Positions 31,446 to 40,094 of a stretch of 43,961 nucleotides of DNA are shown here, in pieces. The stretch's first letter is position 1. Each line of letters opens with the position of its first letter. The notes beneath the pieces are model-generated. The model worked only from the letters and a program-made list of their open reading frames with translations. It was not told the DNA's origin and made no database searches. The translations under genes and the position numbers were made by a program. Source of the stretch: Elusimicrobia bacterium RIFOXYA2_FULL_39_19 (GTDB lineage Bacteria; Elusimicrobiota; Endomicrobiia; CG1-02-37-114; XYA2-FULL-39-19). The stretch is taken from NCBI GenBank assembly GCA_001800285.1, contig MGVC01000057.1, positions 1-43,961 of the forward strand, in the 5' to 3' direction.

Positions 31446-32525
31446 TTATACTTTATTATATGCTTCAAGGGTTTTTTTTATCATAGTTTCTGCGGAAAAT
31501 TTTTCCAGCACAAGTTTCCTGCCGTTTGCGCCCAGCTCTTTTAAGTTCAATGAAAGAATTTTTAGTATCCCCTGCGCCAGCTCCGGTCCAGTGCAGGAAT
31601 TTACCAGCACGCCGTCATATCCATCTATCACTACTTCCGGCACTCCGCCGGTATTTACGCCTACCACAGGTTTTCCTGCAGAAAGCGACTCAAGAATGCA
31701 CATGCCCAGGCCCTCGTTATAAGAAGGCATAACAGTAAAATCCAGACCGGACAAAATTGCCGGTATATCGCTTCTGAAACCCGTAAAAATAACATTTTTG
31801 CTGATATTCAAACCGTCTGCCTGCGCTTTTATTTCTGCCTCCATTTTTCCGGTTCCTGTTATGATAAATTTAATATTCGGATATTTTGCAATTACTTCCG
31901 GAATTGCCTGCATTAAATATTTATGGCCTTTGGTTTTATCCATCCGGGTTACAACACCCGCTGTTATTTCATCTTTTATACCGAATTCTTTTTTAATCTT
32001 TTGGGTTTCCTGCGCTGACACATTAAACTCATCCATATTCATACCGTCAACAATAATGTCTACTTTAGCTGCATTAAGCGCAAAATCCCCTACCAGGTCT
32101 GTTTTAATCTGCTGGGAAACAGTAATAATCCTGCCTGCCAGCGCATACATAGTGCGGTTTAATATTTTCTTTAATGCATTTTTTCTAAAAGCCACATTTC
32201 TGGTAAAAACTACCTTTATTTTCAGCAGTTTTCCCGCCAGCCCGCCGGTTCTGTAAAACACGGAGGAGTGGACATCCAGCAGTTCTATGTTATGTTTCCT
32301 AAGTATATGCAGAATTTTAAAAAAACTTATAAAACCCATACCGCCGATAGGCATAAAAGTATATACCGGCATTCCTTCTGCTTTAAGCTTTTTCCCCAGC
32401 AAAGCACTGGGCGGGCAGGCAACTACTACATTATGCCCGAGCTTTTTAAGGCCGCGGGCTGTAAGAAACGCCCTTTTAGCCCCGCCGGTCCAGTGTTTTG
32501 ACCCTTCAAGAATTAAAATATTCAT
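31446..32525 (-). CDS. GT4 family glycosyltransferase
   Basis: This 359-residue GT-B enzyme starts with NILILEGSKHWTGGAKRAFL (donor/acceptor domain with GGA loop), has AGVVTRMDKTKGHKYLMQAI at the second domain, and ends with MPSYNEGLGMCILESLSAGKPVVGVNTGGVPEVV, the EX7E-type GT4 motif. It likely adds a sugar to the LPS core or a similar glycan from a nucleotide sugar. The exact sugar is unknown. It is the first gene of the operon leading to lpxK and gmhB. Confidence 0.88.
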   Translation of the reverse strand: MNILILEGSKHWTGGAKRAFLTARGLKKLGHNVVVACPPSALLGKKLKAEGMPVYTFMPIGGMGFISFFKILHILRKHNIELLDVHSSVFYRTGGLAGKLLKIKVVFTRNVAFRKNALKKILNRTMYALAGRIITVSQQIKTDLVGDFALNAAKVDIIVDGMNMDEFNVSAQETQKIKKEFGIKDEITAGVVTRMDKTKGHKYLMQAIPEVIAKYPNIKFIITGTGKMEAEIKAQADGLNISKNVIFTGFRSDIPAILSGLDFTVMPSYNEGLGMCILESLSAGKPVVGVNTGGVPEVVIDGYDGVLVNSCTGPELAQGILKILSLNLKELGANGRKLVLEKFSAETMIKKTLEAYNKV

Positions 32526-32593
32526 AAATTTTATTTTCTAACAACATCTGTCACTTCTCAAACCATATCTTAACTTCCTGGCAATTTCTATAA

Positions 32594-32630
32594 AACTAAT
32601 GGTCAAGAATTCTACTACAAACAATTAGTT
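32594..32630 (-). terminator. Possible weak terminator hairpin
   Basis: AACTAAT (32594-32600) pairs with ATTAGTT (32624-32630) around a 23-nt loop, just after the stop of the lipoprotein gene. The loop contains TTCTACTAC, as does the loop of the hairpin at 268-302 that follows the DUF2914 gene. On the plus strand it is followed by AATTTTTT. Confidence 0.3.
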
Positions 32631-32636
32631 AATTTT

Positions 32637-33167
32637 TTACTCATTTTTATATAAAGAAATAGTGCCTAGGTCTATACATTTATAGCTTTTTTTATAAATA
32701 CTATTCTCGCCTTTGAATGTATATGCCGAGGTTATTATCTCATCAGTTAGCTTTAAGTTTTTAATTTTGTACTGTAATATTAGTTCTTTGTATTTATCCT
32801 TTTTATAAGCAATCGAAATAAATTCTAAAAATTGTTTTGAAGTGGACTTTAAAATAGGGAAAAATACAGCCCCTCCAAAAAGATGTTTATACTCAACTAC
32901 AAAATTTCCATCCAAATCAGTTATTGTAGTGCCTTTGTGTATACGATAATTTACCTCTTCACTATAAGAAGCATTGGGTCTTACTATATCGCTATAAGAA
33001 TTGATGTTACCTGCTGCTCCGTAAAGTTTTACACCTTCAATACCTGCTTTGCTTTTACTGTCAACCACACGACCTTTGATTTTATAAAAGGTAGTACCAT
33101 CGACAACTCCAAAACACCCTGGTAAAAAAAATAATAATCCCACAATAAAAATGTGTTTTATTTTCAT
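32637..33167 (-). CDS. Lipoprotein of unknown function
   Basis: This 176-residue protein begins MKIKHIFIVGLLFFLPGC, a lipoprotein signal with cysteine at residue 18. The ATG at 33167 is chosen because an upstream in-frame TTG at 33218 overlaps the -35 of the promoter and would bury the signal peptide. The region KIKGRVVDSKSKAGIEGVKLYG followed by TTITDLDGNFVVEYKH resembles carboxypeptidase regulatory-like or Cna-B folds. The function is unknown. It sits between the envelope operons and has a family 2 repeat just upstream. It shares its promoter with the DUF2914 gene at 302-1216. Confidence 0.75.
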   Translation of the reverse strand: MKIKHIFIVGLLFFLPGCFGVVDGTTFYKIKGRVVDSKSKAGIEGVKLYGAAGNINSYSDIVRPNASYSEEVNYRIHKGTTITDLDGNFVVEYKHLFGGAVFFPILKSTSKQFLEFISIAYKKDKYKELILQYKIKNLKLTDEIITSAYTFKGENSIYKKSYKCIDLGTISLYKNE

Positions 33168-33189
33168 TTTATTTAATACAACATTATCT

Positions 33190-33218
33190 ACAATATCCTT
33201 TAGTTTGAAATCTCTCAA
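33190..33218 (-). promoter_or_regulatory. Sigma-70-like promoter, near-duplicate of the one at 1239
   Basis: On the minus strand TTGAGA (33213-33218), a 17-bp spacer and TATTGT (33190-33195) lie about 23 bp before the lipoprotein ATG. The 32 bp at 33179-33210 match the promoter region of the DUF2914 gene with two mismatches, while the coding regions are unrelated. Confidence 0.55.
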
Positions 33219-33246
33219 GATTACTTACAAAAACTGGACAAGCTAT

Positions 33247-33437
33247 GAAACATGCTTGGAGAAAACCTTGCCGAGAGGCATCCCGATATCAACTAATAAA
33301 AGGAAATTATCGGGACAAAGACGACTTTCGCAAACTTGGAGCCCTTGCTTTTCTTTTTATAAGCGGTGGCAAGGACGCTACCCGCAGTCACCAATAGAGT
33401 GAGCCGCAAAGCGAACGTTTTTCGGAAAGCATGTTTC
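33247..33437. repeat. Fold-back repeat family 2, best-preserved copy
   Basis: Perfect 11-bp terminal inverted repeats (GAAACATGCTT / AAGCATGTTTC) bound a 191-bp element. Inside are TCCCGATA/TATCGGGA (33281-33315), the CCTTGC...GCAAGG hairpin followed by GACGCTACCCGCAG, and GAGTGAGCCGCAAAGCGAAC before a T-run. The 349-bp gap between the lipoprotein start and the O-antigen ligase gene contains this element, the promoter and no gene. Confidence 0.8.
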
Positions 33438-33516
33438 TGAGCATTAAAAACAGTTTTTCAAAGAAAATCTATATTCCCGCACAAATCTATATCGATTTCA
33501 CTACTTTGCTTTCTAA

Positions 33517-34767
33517 TCAATTTGATGCAGTGCTTTGCTCACTTGAATATTTATTGGCGGCTAAATACACTATCATCCCACAGGCAATGTAGAAAAAGTA
33601 AATAGTGTTGCCGCGCAGGTTGTAATCTACTAAACCGTGCACTAAAAAATCTATCACGGTGCCCATACAGCCGGCACACAACCCGGCAGAAAACGGGTCT
33701 GTAATGTTTTTAAGGTTTTTTATGCCGTAAATTAGCACACTGCCGGAAAAAACCAGAAATAAACCCAGCGCTATCAGCCCGGCCTCTGCCCAAAGGCCCA
33801 GATAAGTGTTATGGTAGTGAAAAAAAATCCTTCTTTTTATATCTTCACCGGTTTTCATATCTTCCGGCAGGCTTTTATAAAAAACTTCTGAAAAGGTTTC
33901 CGGCCCGGTGCCAAAAAATGGTTTTTTAAGTATTGTTTCTACGGCAGTTTTCCAGATTAGTTTTCTTTCGGGCTCAGTGTTGGGATTGAATGATTTTATT
34001 ATTCTGTGCCTGGTAGCAGGTACTGCCATTATAAGAATTGCCAGAATTATAGGAAAAATTATAAACTTTTTGCTTTTTATCAGCCCGATAACGGTAAGCG
34101 CTGCGCTTAGGCCTATCCAGGCGCCGCGGGTAAAGGTAACGGCAAGGCAAAATGTAAGAATAAGCGAAACAGCCATATAAAATATTTTCCCTTTTGCATC
34201 TTTAAGGCTTAAACCTATAAAAAATGTTATAGGTATTATCATTCCCAGAATACCACCTAAGGAATTTGGGTGGTCCCAGGTGCCGTAAGCCCGCTTAAAA
34301 GCTAAAGGATACTCATACATACGTATGATTATTTGCTTTGTGTCTGCATAATTTAAAAATGTGGCGCCGGTAAAATACTGCAGTATGGCATAACAGGCCT
34401 CCAGTACTGCAAATATACTGAGAATTTTTATAAAGTGTTCTTTTTTTCCGTTTTCCCAGTCAAAACTTGCCACAGCAAAAAATAAACCAAATTCACCCAG
34501 AGCTTTCAGTGTGCGGTCCAGACTTTTGTAAACATTTATTGAAAGCAGGCTTGAAACAAAAAAAACCGCACAAAAGGTTATCAGTGTCCTTTGAGAAAAA
34601 TTCAAATATCCTGTCTTCCACAAAAACTTTCTGTAGTAAATTATTCCCAGCATCCAACCCAGCAGTATTAATAAAGCGCCGGCAGACTGCCCGGACATGG
34701 TAAAACCAACGGTTGCCGCAAAAATAATAAATCCGTAATAAATTAATTTTTCTGCTGTTTTTTTCAT
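33517..34767 (-). CDS. O-antigen ligase family membrane protein
   Basis: This protein of about 416 residues has ten or more hydrophobic segments and the large periplasmic loop of the Wzy/WaaL group (PF04932): FKRAYGTWDHPNSLGGILGMIIP, RGAWIGLSAAL and FFGTGPETFSEVF. It probably joins O-antigen or another glycan to lipid A-core, or polymerises it. The ATG at 34767 is chosen because it overlaps the upstream stop as ATGA and yields the MKKTAEKLIYYGF start; an in-frame extension would add 18 residues read inside the heptosyltransferase gene. It is the last gene of the heptosyltransferase operon. Confidence 0.85.
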   Translation of the reverse strand: MKKTAEKLIYYGFIIFAATVGFTMSGQSAGALLILLGWMLGIIYYRKFLWKTGYLNFSQRTLITFCAVFFVSSLLSINVYKSLDRTLKALGEFGLFFAVASFDWENGKKEHFIKILSIFAVLEACYAILQYFTGATFLNYADTKQIIIRMYEYPLAFKRAYGTWDHPNSLGGILGMIIPITFFIGLSLKDAKGKIFYMAVSLILTFCLAVTFTRGAWIGLSAALTVIGLIKSKKFIIFPIILAILIMAVPATRHRIIKSFNPNTEPERKLIWKTAVETILKKPFFGTGPETFSEVFYKSLPEDMKTGEDIKRRIFFHYHNTYLGLWAEAGLIALGLFLVFSGSVLIYGIKNLKNITDPFSAGLCAGCMGTVIDFLVHGLVDYNLRGNTIYFFYIACGMIVYLAANKYSSEQSTASN

Positions 34768-35792
34768 ATTAACTCGCAAACTAATTTCTCTATTTCTTCG
34801 GGTTTTATGCTGTTTATACATTCAAGCGTTGTGCATTCATGCGATTTCCTTAAAGTGCACGGGGAACAGCCGGGGTTTTTCCAGATATGCCTTATATTTT
34901 CTTTAACCGGCAGAGCCTCGCCCGGGTCTGTAGGGCCGAAAAATACTGCCACAGGCACGCCCATGGTATAGGCCACGTGCATACCGCCGGTGTCACCGCT
35001 TATATATACATCCATTTGTTTTAGGCAGGCGGCAAAACCATTTAAATCTGTTTTATCAATGAGATTAAGAACCTTATCTTTGCTTTTAACTGTTGCAAGT
35101 ATTTTTTCACCGCGCCAGATATCATTTTTTGAACCAAATAGCACTACGCCATAATTGTTTTTTGATACCAGCAGGTCAATAAGCGCAGATAGTTTATCTA
35201 CCGGCAGGCATTTTTCTTTTTCCTGCGTGCCTGGGCCTACGCCGATAATTTTTGAAAACTTGCTTTTAAACCCGCCTAATAAACTACTGGCAATTTTTAT
35301 ATCTTCATTGTTTATCCAAAGCTCAGTGCTTCTGTCTTTTACTTCCACACCCAGCACTTCAATAATTTTTACGGCGCGGTCCAGGCGGTACTCTCTGCCG
35401 GTTTCTTTAAGACAGTGGGTAAGTAAAAAACCGCGTTTGTCATAGTTATAGCCGGCGCGGTATTTTATACCCGCCAGCCAGGCTATAAGTGCGGCATTAA
35501 AATTTCCTGAAAGAAGAATTGCCAGGTCATAGTTTTCCTGTTTTATTTTTTTGACCATGCTGAGATTATTTTTTAATGATTTATCTCTTGAATCAAATTC
35601 TATTATTTCATCTGCATAAGGGCAGTTTTTCAGCATGCCTTTTGTCCAGTTTCTTACCAAGGCTGTTATTTTGGCATCCGGAAAAGCTTTTTTTAGTTCA
35701 CGGTAAACAGGCGTAGCGGTAATAAAGTCCCCCACCCAGTCCGGGCCCCTGACTAAAATCTTTTTTATTTCACTGCGTGCTAACTTTTTCAT
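34764..35792 (-). CDS. waaF: Lipopolysaccharide heptosyltransferase II
   Basis: This 342-residue GT9 protein has KILVRGPDWVGDFITATPVYRELKKAFPDAKI, LAGIKYRAGYNYDKRGFLLTH, GVGPGTQEKEKCLPV and the ADP-heptose-binding C-terminal region SGDTGGMHVAYTMGVPVAVFFGPTDPGEALP, all typical of WaaF. It adds the second heptose to the LPS inner core. It is coupled by 4-bp overlaps to both neighbours. Confidence 0.9.
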   Translation of the reverse strand: MKKLARSEIKKILVRGPDWVGDFITATPVYRELKKAFPDAKITALVRNWTKGMLKNCPYADEIIEFDSRDKSLKNNLSMVKKIKQENYDLAILLSGNFNAALIAWLAGIKYRAGYNYDKRGFLLTHCLKETGREYRLDRAVKIIEVLGVEVKDRSTELWINNEDIKIASSLLGGFKSKFSKIIGVGPGTQEKEKCLPVDKLSALIDLLVSKNNYGVVLFGSKNDIWRGEKILATVKSKDKVLNLIDKTDLNGFAACLKQMDVYISGDTGGMHVAYTMGVPVAVFFGPTDPGEALPVKENIRHIWKNPGCSPCTLRKSHECTTLECINSIKPEEIEKLVCELI

Positions 35793-36802
35793 TTTTTCAG
35801 GTATTTACCGCAGGCTTCAAAAACTTTCTGCGGGCTTATTTCCTTCATGCATTTGTTATCTTTGCAGGTTGATTTGATACCGCACGGCCAGCAAGGAAGT
35901 TTATTTAATATGACAGTATTTTGTTTTCCGTACGGGCCTACCTGCGCCGGGTCTGTAGCGCCGTATAAACCGATTACAGGAATATTTAATGCTGAAGCAA
36001 CGTGAATAAGCGCAGTATCGTTGCCTACAACTAATTTGCAAAGCGAGGTTACCGCACAGGCTGTTCTGAGGTCTGTTTTACCGGTTAAATCTATAAATGC
36101 ACATTTCAATCTGTTTGTAATTCTTCTTACAATATCCCCTTCTTCTTTCATGGCAAGAAATACGGGAATGATATTATATTCTGCATTACAACGGTTTATA
36201 AGTTCTGAAAAATGCTCTAAAGGCCACATTTTATGCAAGCCCCGGGTAGTTACTACAAATAATACCGGTATTTTATCTCCGGCAATCTTTGCAGCAGCCA
36301 TCAGTTGCTGTGCCTGACTGGTTTCCTGCGATGTCAGTTTTATCCACGGCAGAAAATCTGCAGGCACGGAACTGGTTTGCGCCAGATATTTTACTATTTC
36401 ATAATTCCGGTCAACGGCATGCATGGCAGGGTCAAATTTGCCGATAGGTTTTTCAAAAAGCCATGCCAGTTCCCTTACCAGACTTACTGCAAGGCGTGTT
36501 TTGCCTTTGCTTAAGCGGGTGATAATGGCAGTTCTCATAAGCGCCTGTAAATCTATTACCAGGTCAAACTGTTCGGCACGGATTTCTTTGATTACTCTTT
36601 TGTATTCTTTAAACCCGCCCTGGCGGTTCCACAAAATAAGCTTATCTACCACAGGCGTGTTGTGAAGCACTTTTTCAAACTTGCCAAAAACCAGCCAGTA
36701 AATTTTGGCTTCCGGGTAAAGGTTTTTCAGGCCGTAAGCCGCCGGCAGAGAGTGTATAATGTCACCTATGCCGGATGGTTTGATAATTAGTATTTTTTTC
36801 AT
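35789..36802 (-). CDS. GT9 heptosyltransferase (WaaC-like)
   Basis: This 337-residue protein starts MKKILIIKPSGIGDIIHSLPAAYGLKNLYPEAKI and has VVGNDTALIHVASALNIPVIGLYGATDPAQVGPYG plus the closing KLPCWPCGIKSTCKDNKCM. It is a second family 9 enzyme, most likely heptosyltransferase I (WaaC) or III. The ATG at 36802 is preferred over one 14 codons upstream because the family begins with KILIIKPSGIGD. It heads the GT9-waaF-ligase operon. Confidence 0.85.
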   Translation of the reverse strand: MKKILIIKPSGIGDIIHSLPAAYGLKNLYPEAKIYWLVFGKFEKVLHNTPVVDKLILWNRQGGFKEYKRVIKEIRAEQFDLVIDLQALMRTAIITRLSKGKTRLAVSLVRELAWLFEKPIGKFDPAMHAVDRNYEIVKYLAQTSSVPADFLPWIKLTSQETSQAQQLMAAAKIAGDKIPVLFVVTTRGLHKMWPLEHFSELINRCNAEYNIIPVFLAMKEEGDIVRRITNRLKCAFIDLTGKTDLRTACAVTSLCKLVVGNDTALIHVASALNIPVIGLYGATDPAQVGPYGKQNTVILNKLPCWPCGIKSTCKDNKCMKEISPQKVFEACGKYLKK

Positions 36803-36913
36803 TTTAAATTTATTGCCTCTACAAAACCGCCGATAAATCGGCAACTGTTAATTTACTCTTCACCCTTCACTCTTTACTCTTAACTCCTCACATTTGCTTT
36901 CTCTTTTATCATA

Positions 36914-36931
36914 GGTAGCAAATGCGCTACC
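36914..36931. repeat. Hairpin with family 2 fragment
   Basis: GGTAGC-aaatgc-GCTACC forms a perfect 6-bp hairpin between the GT9 start and the waaA end. The sequence CGCTACCCGCAG at its right side is shared with the family 2 copy at 33247. Degenerate ACTCTTTACTCTTAACTC units lie at about 36856-36890. It might serve as a terminator for waaA, but there is no T-run. Confidence 0.45.
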
Positions 36932-36971
36932 CGCAGCTTTTTACTGGCTTTTTACGTTTAGAGTTTATTTT

Positions 36972-38252
36972 TTAATTTTTCAAAAACTGTTCTATCTTAT
37001 CTACCGTTCTGGCGGTAACACCCTGCAGTTTGCCTATTGAATTTTTTGCGTTTACCGGGTACTGCTCATATTTTAACGGACTGCTGAAATAGTCAATAAC
37101 AGTTTTTTTCATTTGTTCGGCATCCTGCACTCTAATGGCGGCGTAATTGGCCACCAGCATTTGCGCCGGTTCTTTAAAACTTTCAGTGTGCGGGCCAAAT
37201 AACACCATCTTGCCCAGGCTTGCCGGTTCTATCATATTCTGCCCGCCAAGAGGTATTAAACTGCCGCCTACAAATACAATGTCCGCCACAAAATAGGCTT
37301 TCATAAGTTCGCCATAGGTATCTATAAGCAGGCACTGAAAATCTTTCATCTCGGAGTTCAGGGTTTTTCTTACGTGCAGAATATTTCTTTCATCCATTAG
37401 CTGTTCTGCCAGTTCCAGCCGGTCTAAATGCCTGGGTGAAAAAATCAATTTCACGTCTTTATGCTTTTTCAGTATGTCCACATATGCGTCAATCACCAGT
37501 TCTTCTTCACCTTCTCTGATACTGCCTGCAACGAAAATCCTGTCAGCACCGGAAAACCCGAAATACTCTTTTTCAACGGAATATTTTTTTATGTTATCTG
37601 AAACTATAATGTCATATTTGATGTTCCCCATAATATTCACTTTTGAAGCGTCCGCGCCCAGCATGATAATCCTGTCATAGTCATACTGTTCTCTCATTAA
37701 AAACAAATCCACCCGGCGGACAATTCTTTTAATTATAAAACGGTAAACTTTATAAAGGGCAAAGGTTCTGTCTGATATTCTGCCGTTTATGGTAATTATT
37801 TTAGCGTTTAATTTATCAGCGTATTTAATAAGGTTGGGCCATAGCTCTGTTTCTACAAGGATAAGCATTTCCGGAGATACTCTTTTCATGGCTCTTTTTA
37901 CAAGGAAGGCAATGTCCATAGGTACAAAAATTACTTTTGTTGCTTCCGGCACGGAATTTACCGCTACTTTAAAACCTGATACGGTAACTACGGAAAGTAT
38001 TACTTTATACTGGGGCATTCTTTTGCAAAATTCACTGATAAATAAGGATGCTACTTTTACTTCACCTACCGAAGCGCAGTGTATCCAGGCGTACCTGCCC
38101 TGAGGCAGCGGGCCTAAAAAGCCCAGCCGGTAAAGCCACTGTCCGCGGTTTTTTTTGGTAAGCAGCTGCACCAGAATAAAGGGTATAAACAGTAAAAAAG
38201 CACAGGTAGTAATAACGTTGTATATGAAAAGCATATAGATATTATATAACAT
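36972..38252 (-). CDS. waaA: 3-deoxy-D-manno-octulosonic acid transferase
   Basis: This 426-residue GT30 enzyme adds Kdo to lipid IVA at the inner membrane. It has an N-terminal membrane anchor (about 8-28), YAWIHCASVGEVKVASLFI with the catalytic acid, MLILVETELWPNLIKYA and the C-terminal VFVGGSLIPLGGQNMIEPASLGKMVLFGPHTESF. Start choice is uncertain between 38252 and 38234; neither has a clear ribosome binding site, and 38252 follows a TATAAT-containing AT-rich stretch. The number of Kdo units added cannot be inferred. Confidence 0.95.
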   Translation of the reverse strand: MLYNIYMLFIYNVITTCAFLLFIPFILVQLLTKKNRGQWLYRLGFLGPLPQGRYAWIHCASVGEVKVASLFISEFCKRMPQYKVILSVVTVSGFKVAVNSVPEATKVIFVPMDIAFLVKRAMKRVSPEMLILVETELWPNLIKYADKLNAKIITINGRISDRTFALYKVYRFIIKRIVRRVDLFLMREQYDYDRIIMLGADASKVNIMGNIKYDIIVSDNIKKYSVEKEYFGFSGADRIFVAGSIREGEEELVIDAYVDILKKHKDVKLIFSPRHLDRLELAEQLMDERNILHVRKTLNSEMKDFQCLLIDTYGELMKAYFVADIVFVGGSLIPLGGQNMIEPASLGKMVLFGPHTESFKEPAQMLVANYAAIRVQDAEQMKKTVIDYFSSPLKYEQYPVNAKNSIGKLQGVTARTVDKIEQFLKN

Positions 38253-38284
38253 TTTTATTAAAACATTTAAAATATTTTAAAGAT

Positions 38285-39184
38285 TTAAAGCGAGGCGTCG
38301 TATTTTATCAAAAGGCGGTACGGATGGTAGGATAACTTTGATTTGCGCAGGCCCGCGTTGCCCAGGTCCTGCTCCCAGTTGGAATATTTGTAACCGGCGA
38401 CTGTTTTTAAACATAATTGCTGTGAAAGCGCCTGGTAAATTCCGCGATATTCCGTATTGGCTTTCTGAATGTGGATTACCGCCGTTTCAGCATTGAGCTG
38501 TTCGGCCACGCCAAATGCCTGCACTTTCCCGTCAATTTTTATTACCGCGCCGAAAAGCCCCAGCAGGTCCACATTTTCCAGCATTTCCAGTATGGCAATA
38601 TTTTCCATTTCCAATGATTTGAAAAACATGCACTTTTTTATGTTGCACCACTTTTCCTGCAGTTCCAGGCACTGGGCCAGCAGTTCTTTTGTTAAAACTA
38701 AAAACTCGTATTTATAATCTTTGTAAAAACTGTTTGCAAAATTTCTTTTTGACTGATGAAGAGAACCTTTCATGTCGGCAAGTTCAGAAACTTTATAAAT
38801 ATAATCAGCATCATCTCTTTTTTCTGTAATAGTCAGCCCGGTTTTCTGCATTTCTTTTGCCAAACCTTCCGGCACGCTGGTAAAAATACCGGTGCCGTAT
38901 TTTTCTTTCAGAAAAGACAGGCATTTTTTAAATAAATCGGGCGTGATATTTTTACCAATAGGCGGCAGGAAAAACGCAGGCAGGTCAATTTTTTGCGGAG
39001 GCACTGAATGGATTAATATATTTTCTTCAAGTTTTGAAACGTGGTAATTAAGCGAAGTTCTGTAACCCCAGAGAGTGCCGCTGGTAAGGTCTGAAATTTC
39101 AGGCGGGTTCTCTTTCAGGGCTTCTTTTATTTCTTTTATGTTTTCTTTGCTTACTGCAGTAAATTCCGGAAATTTCGGTATCAT
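38285..39184 (-). CDS. DUF2156 (GNAT-fold, phosphatidylglycerol lysyltransferase C-terminal-like) protein
   Basis: This 299-residue soluble protein starts PKFPEFTAVSKENIKEIKEAL and has the DUF2156 pattern: TSGTLWGYRTSLNYHVSKLEENILIH, KRDDADYIYKVSELADMKGSLHQSKRNFANSF, NWEQDLGNAGLRKSKLSYHPYRLL. This is the tandem GNAT-like fold that in MprF moves aminoacyl groups to lipids; the membrane flippase part of MprF is absent. It may aminoacylate an envelope molecule, which is inference. It lies 32 bp upstream of waaA and downstream of an ABC exporter pair. Confidence 0.82.
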   Translation of the reverse strand: MIPKFPEFTAVSKENIKEIKEALKENPPEISDLTSGTLWGYRTSLNYHVSKLEENILIHSVPPQKIDLPAFFLPPIGKNITPDLFKKCLSFLKEKYGTGIFTSVPEGLAKEMQKTGLTITEKRDDADYIYKVSELADMKGSLHQSKRNFANSFYKDYKYEFLVLTKELLAQCLELQEKWCNIKKCMFFKSLEMENIAILEMLENVDLLGLFGAVIKIDGKVQAFGVAEQLNAETAVIHIQKANTEYRGIYQALSQQLCLKTVAGYKYSNWEQDLGNAGLRKSKLSYHPYRLLIKYDASL

Positions 39185-39185
39185 T

Positions 39186-39330
39186 TTTTCTGTACTCGTC
39201 TGTTTCTTTTTCAGCGCTAATCTGCGTTTTTTTTCTGCGCTAATCTGCGTCTTTTACTCTGTGCTTTTCTGTGGGTTTTCTCATTCAGTGCTAATCTGTG
39301 TCTTTTATTCTGCGCTCAGCTGCGTTCTTC
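39186..39330. repeat. CTGYGCTAATCTGYGT-type short repeats (family 3), longest block
   Basis: About six degenerate units of 22-25 bp follow the pattern T-run plus CTGCGCTAATCTGCGTC. The block fills the whole gap between the ABC permease stop and the DUF2156 start. The same unit occurs at 4756 and 9053. Confidence 0.75.
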
Positions 39331-40090
39331 ATTCAGATAGTTTTAGGATCATACCCGTCCGGCGGGCTCTTTCAAAAGAATAATTTATAAGATAAAACAA
39401 AATAATCACATAAACAAAAGATAAAACAAAACCTTTCAATAATGAATGTGAAAAAAGCGGCGCAAAACCGTAAGCTGACCTGTAATATTCAAGAAAATAT
39501 GTCAAAGGAATAAACTCAGAAAGTTTTAAGAATATTTTCGGCAGGAAATTTACCGGATAATAGATACCGCAAATCAGCATAAGCATGGTAGCCAGGGACC
39601 AAGCCGTTACTTCCACTCTCTGCCCGTAAAGCAGTACCAGCAGGCACACCAGCATACCTATAACCAGGGCGTTTACATATAAACCTAGCATAAACATGAA
39701 AGTTATCATTGGCGGAGGAAGCACAAAATCAAACGCATAAACTGAAAAAACCGCCATTATTACAAACACCATAGTCCCGCGCACAATTCCCAGAATCCAG
39801 GAACCCAGGATATAATCATAATGGGCAACCGGTGCCAGAAAAGTATGTTTAATGCTTTTTGACCAGATATCATAAAGCAGGCTGTAAGATACATCCAGCT
39901 GGGTAACCTGCAATACCCCGGCAGTAATTGCGCCCGTAAGTATGAAAGACGCATAATTTTCCTGCAAACCCAGAAAGTTGCTCATCAACCCCACTGAAAG
40001 CAGGCCGATAACCGGCCAGAAAAGCAGTTCCATAAACGCAAAAAAGTTTCTGAAAGAAAAAATAAAGTTTCTGTATGTAAATGCAAACAT
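39329..40090 (-). CDS. ABC-2 type transporter permease
   Basis: This 253-residue protein has six hydrophobic segments and ABC-2 family features (FRNFFAFMELLFWPVIGLLSVGLMSNFLG, LMLICGIYYPVNFLPKIFLKLSEFIPLTYFLEYYRSAYG). The ATG at 40090, 4 bp after the ATPase stop, is chosen; an upstream in-frame start would add 22 residues inside the ATPase gene. It works with the adjacent ATPase as an exporter of unknown substrate. Its stop codon (TGA in GAATGAAGAACGCAG) lies at the start of the family 3 repeat. Confidence 0.87.
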   Translation of the reverse strand: MFAFTYRNFIFSFRNFFAFMELLFWPVIGLLSVGLMSNFLGLQENYASFILTGAITAGVLQVTQLDVSYSLLYDIWSKSIKHTFLAPVAHYDYILGSWILGIVRGTMVFVIMAVFSVYAFDFVLPPPMITFMFMLGLYVNALVIGMLVCLLVLLYGQRVEVTAWSLATMLMLICGIYYPVNFLPKIFLKLSEFIPLTYFLEYYRSAYGFAPLFSHSLLKGFVLSFVYVIILFYLINYSFERARRTGMILKLSE

Positions 40091-40094
40091 TCTG

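Noticed and set aside
32637-33218. A longer lipoprotein start at the TTG at 33218
   Set aside because: That codon lies in the proposed -35 element, and the extension would place 17 charged residues before a clear lipoprotein signal.
39186-39330. The short repeats as a CRISPR array
   Set aside because: Units are degenerate, only 22-25 bp long and contiguous, with no unique spacers and no cas genes nearby.
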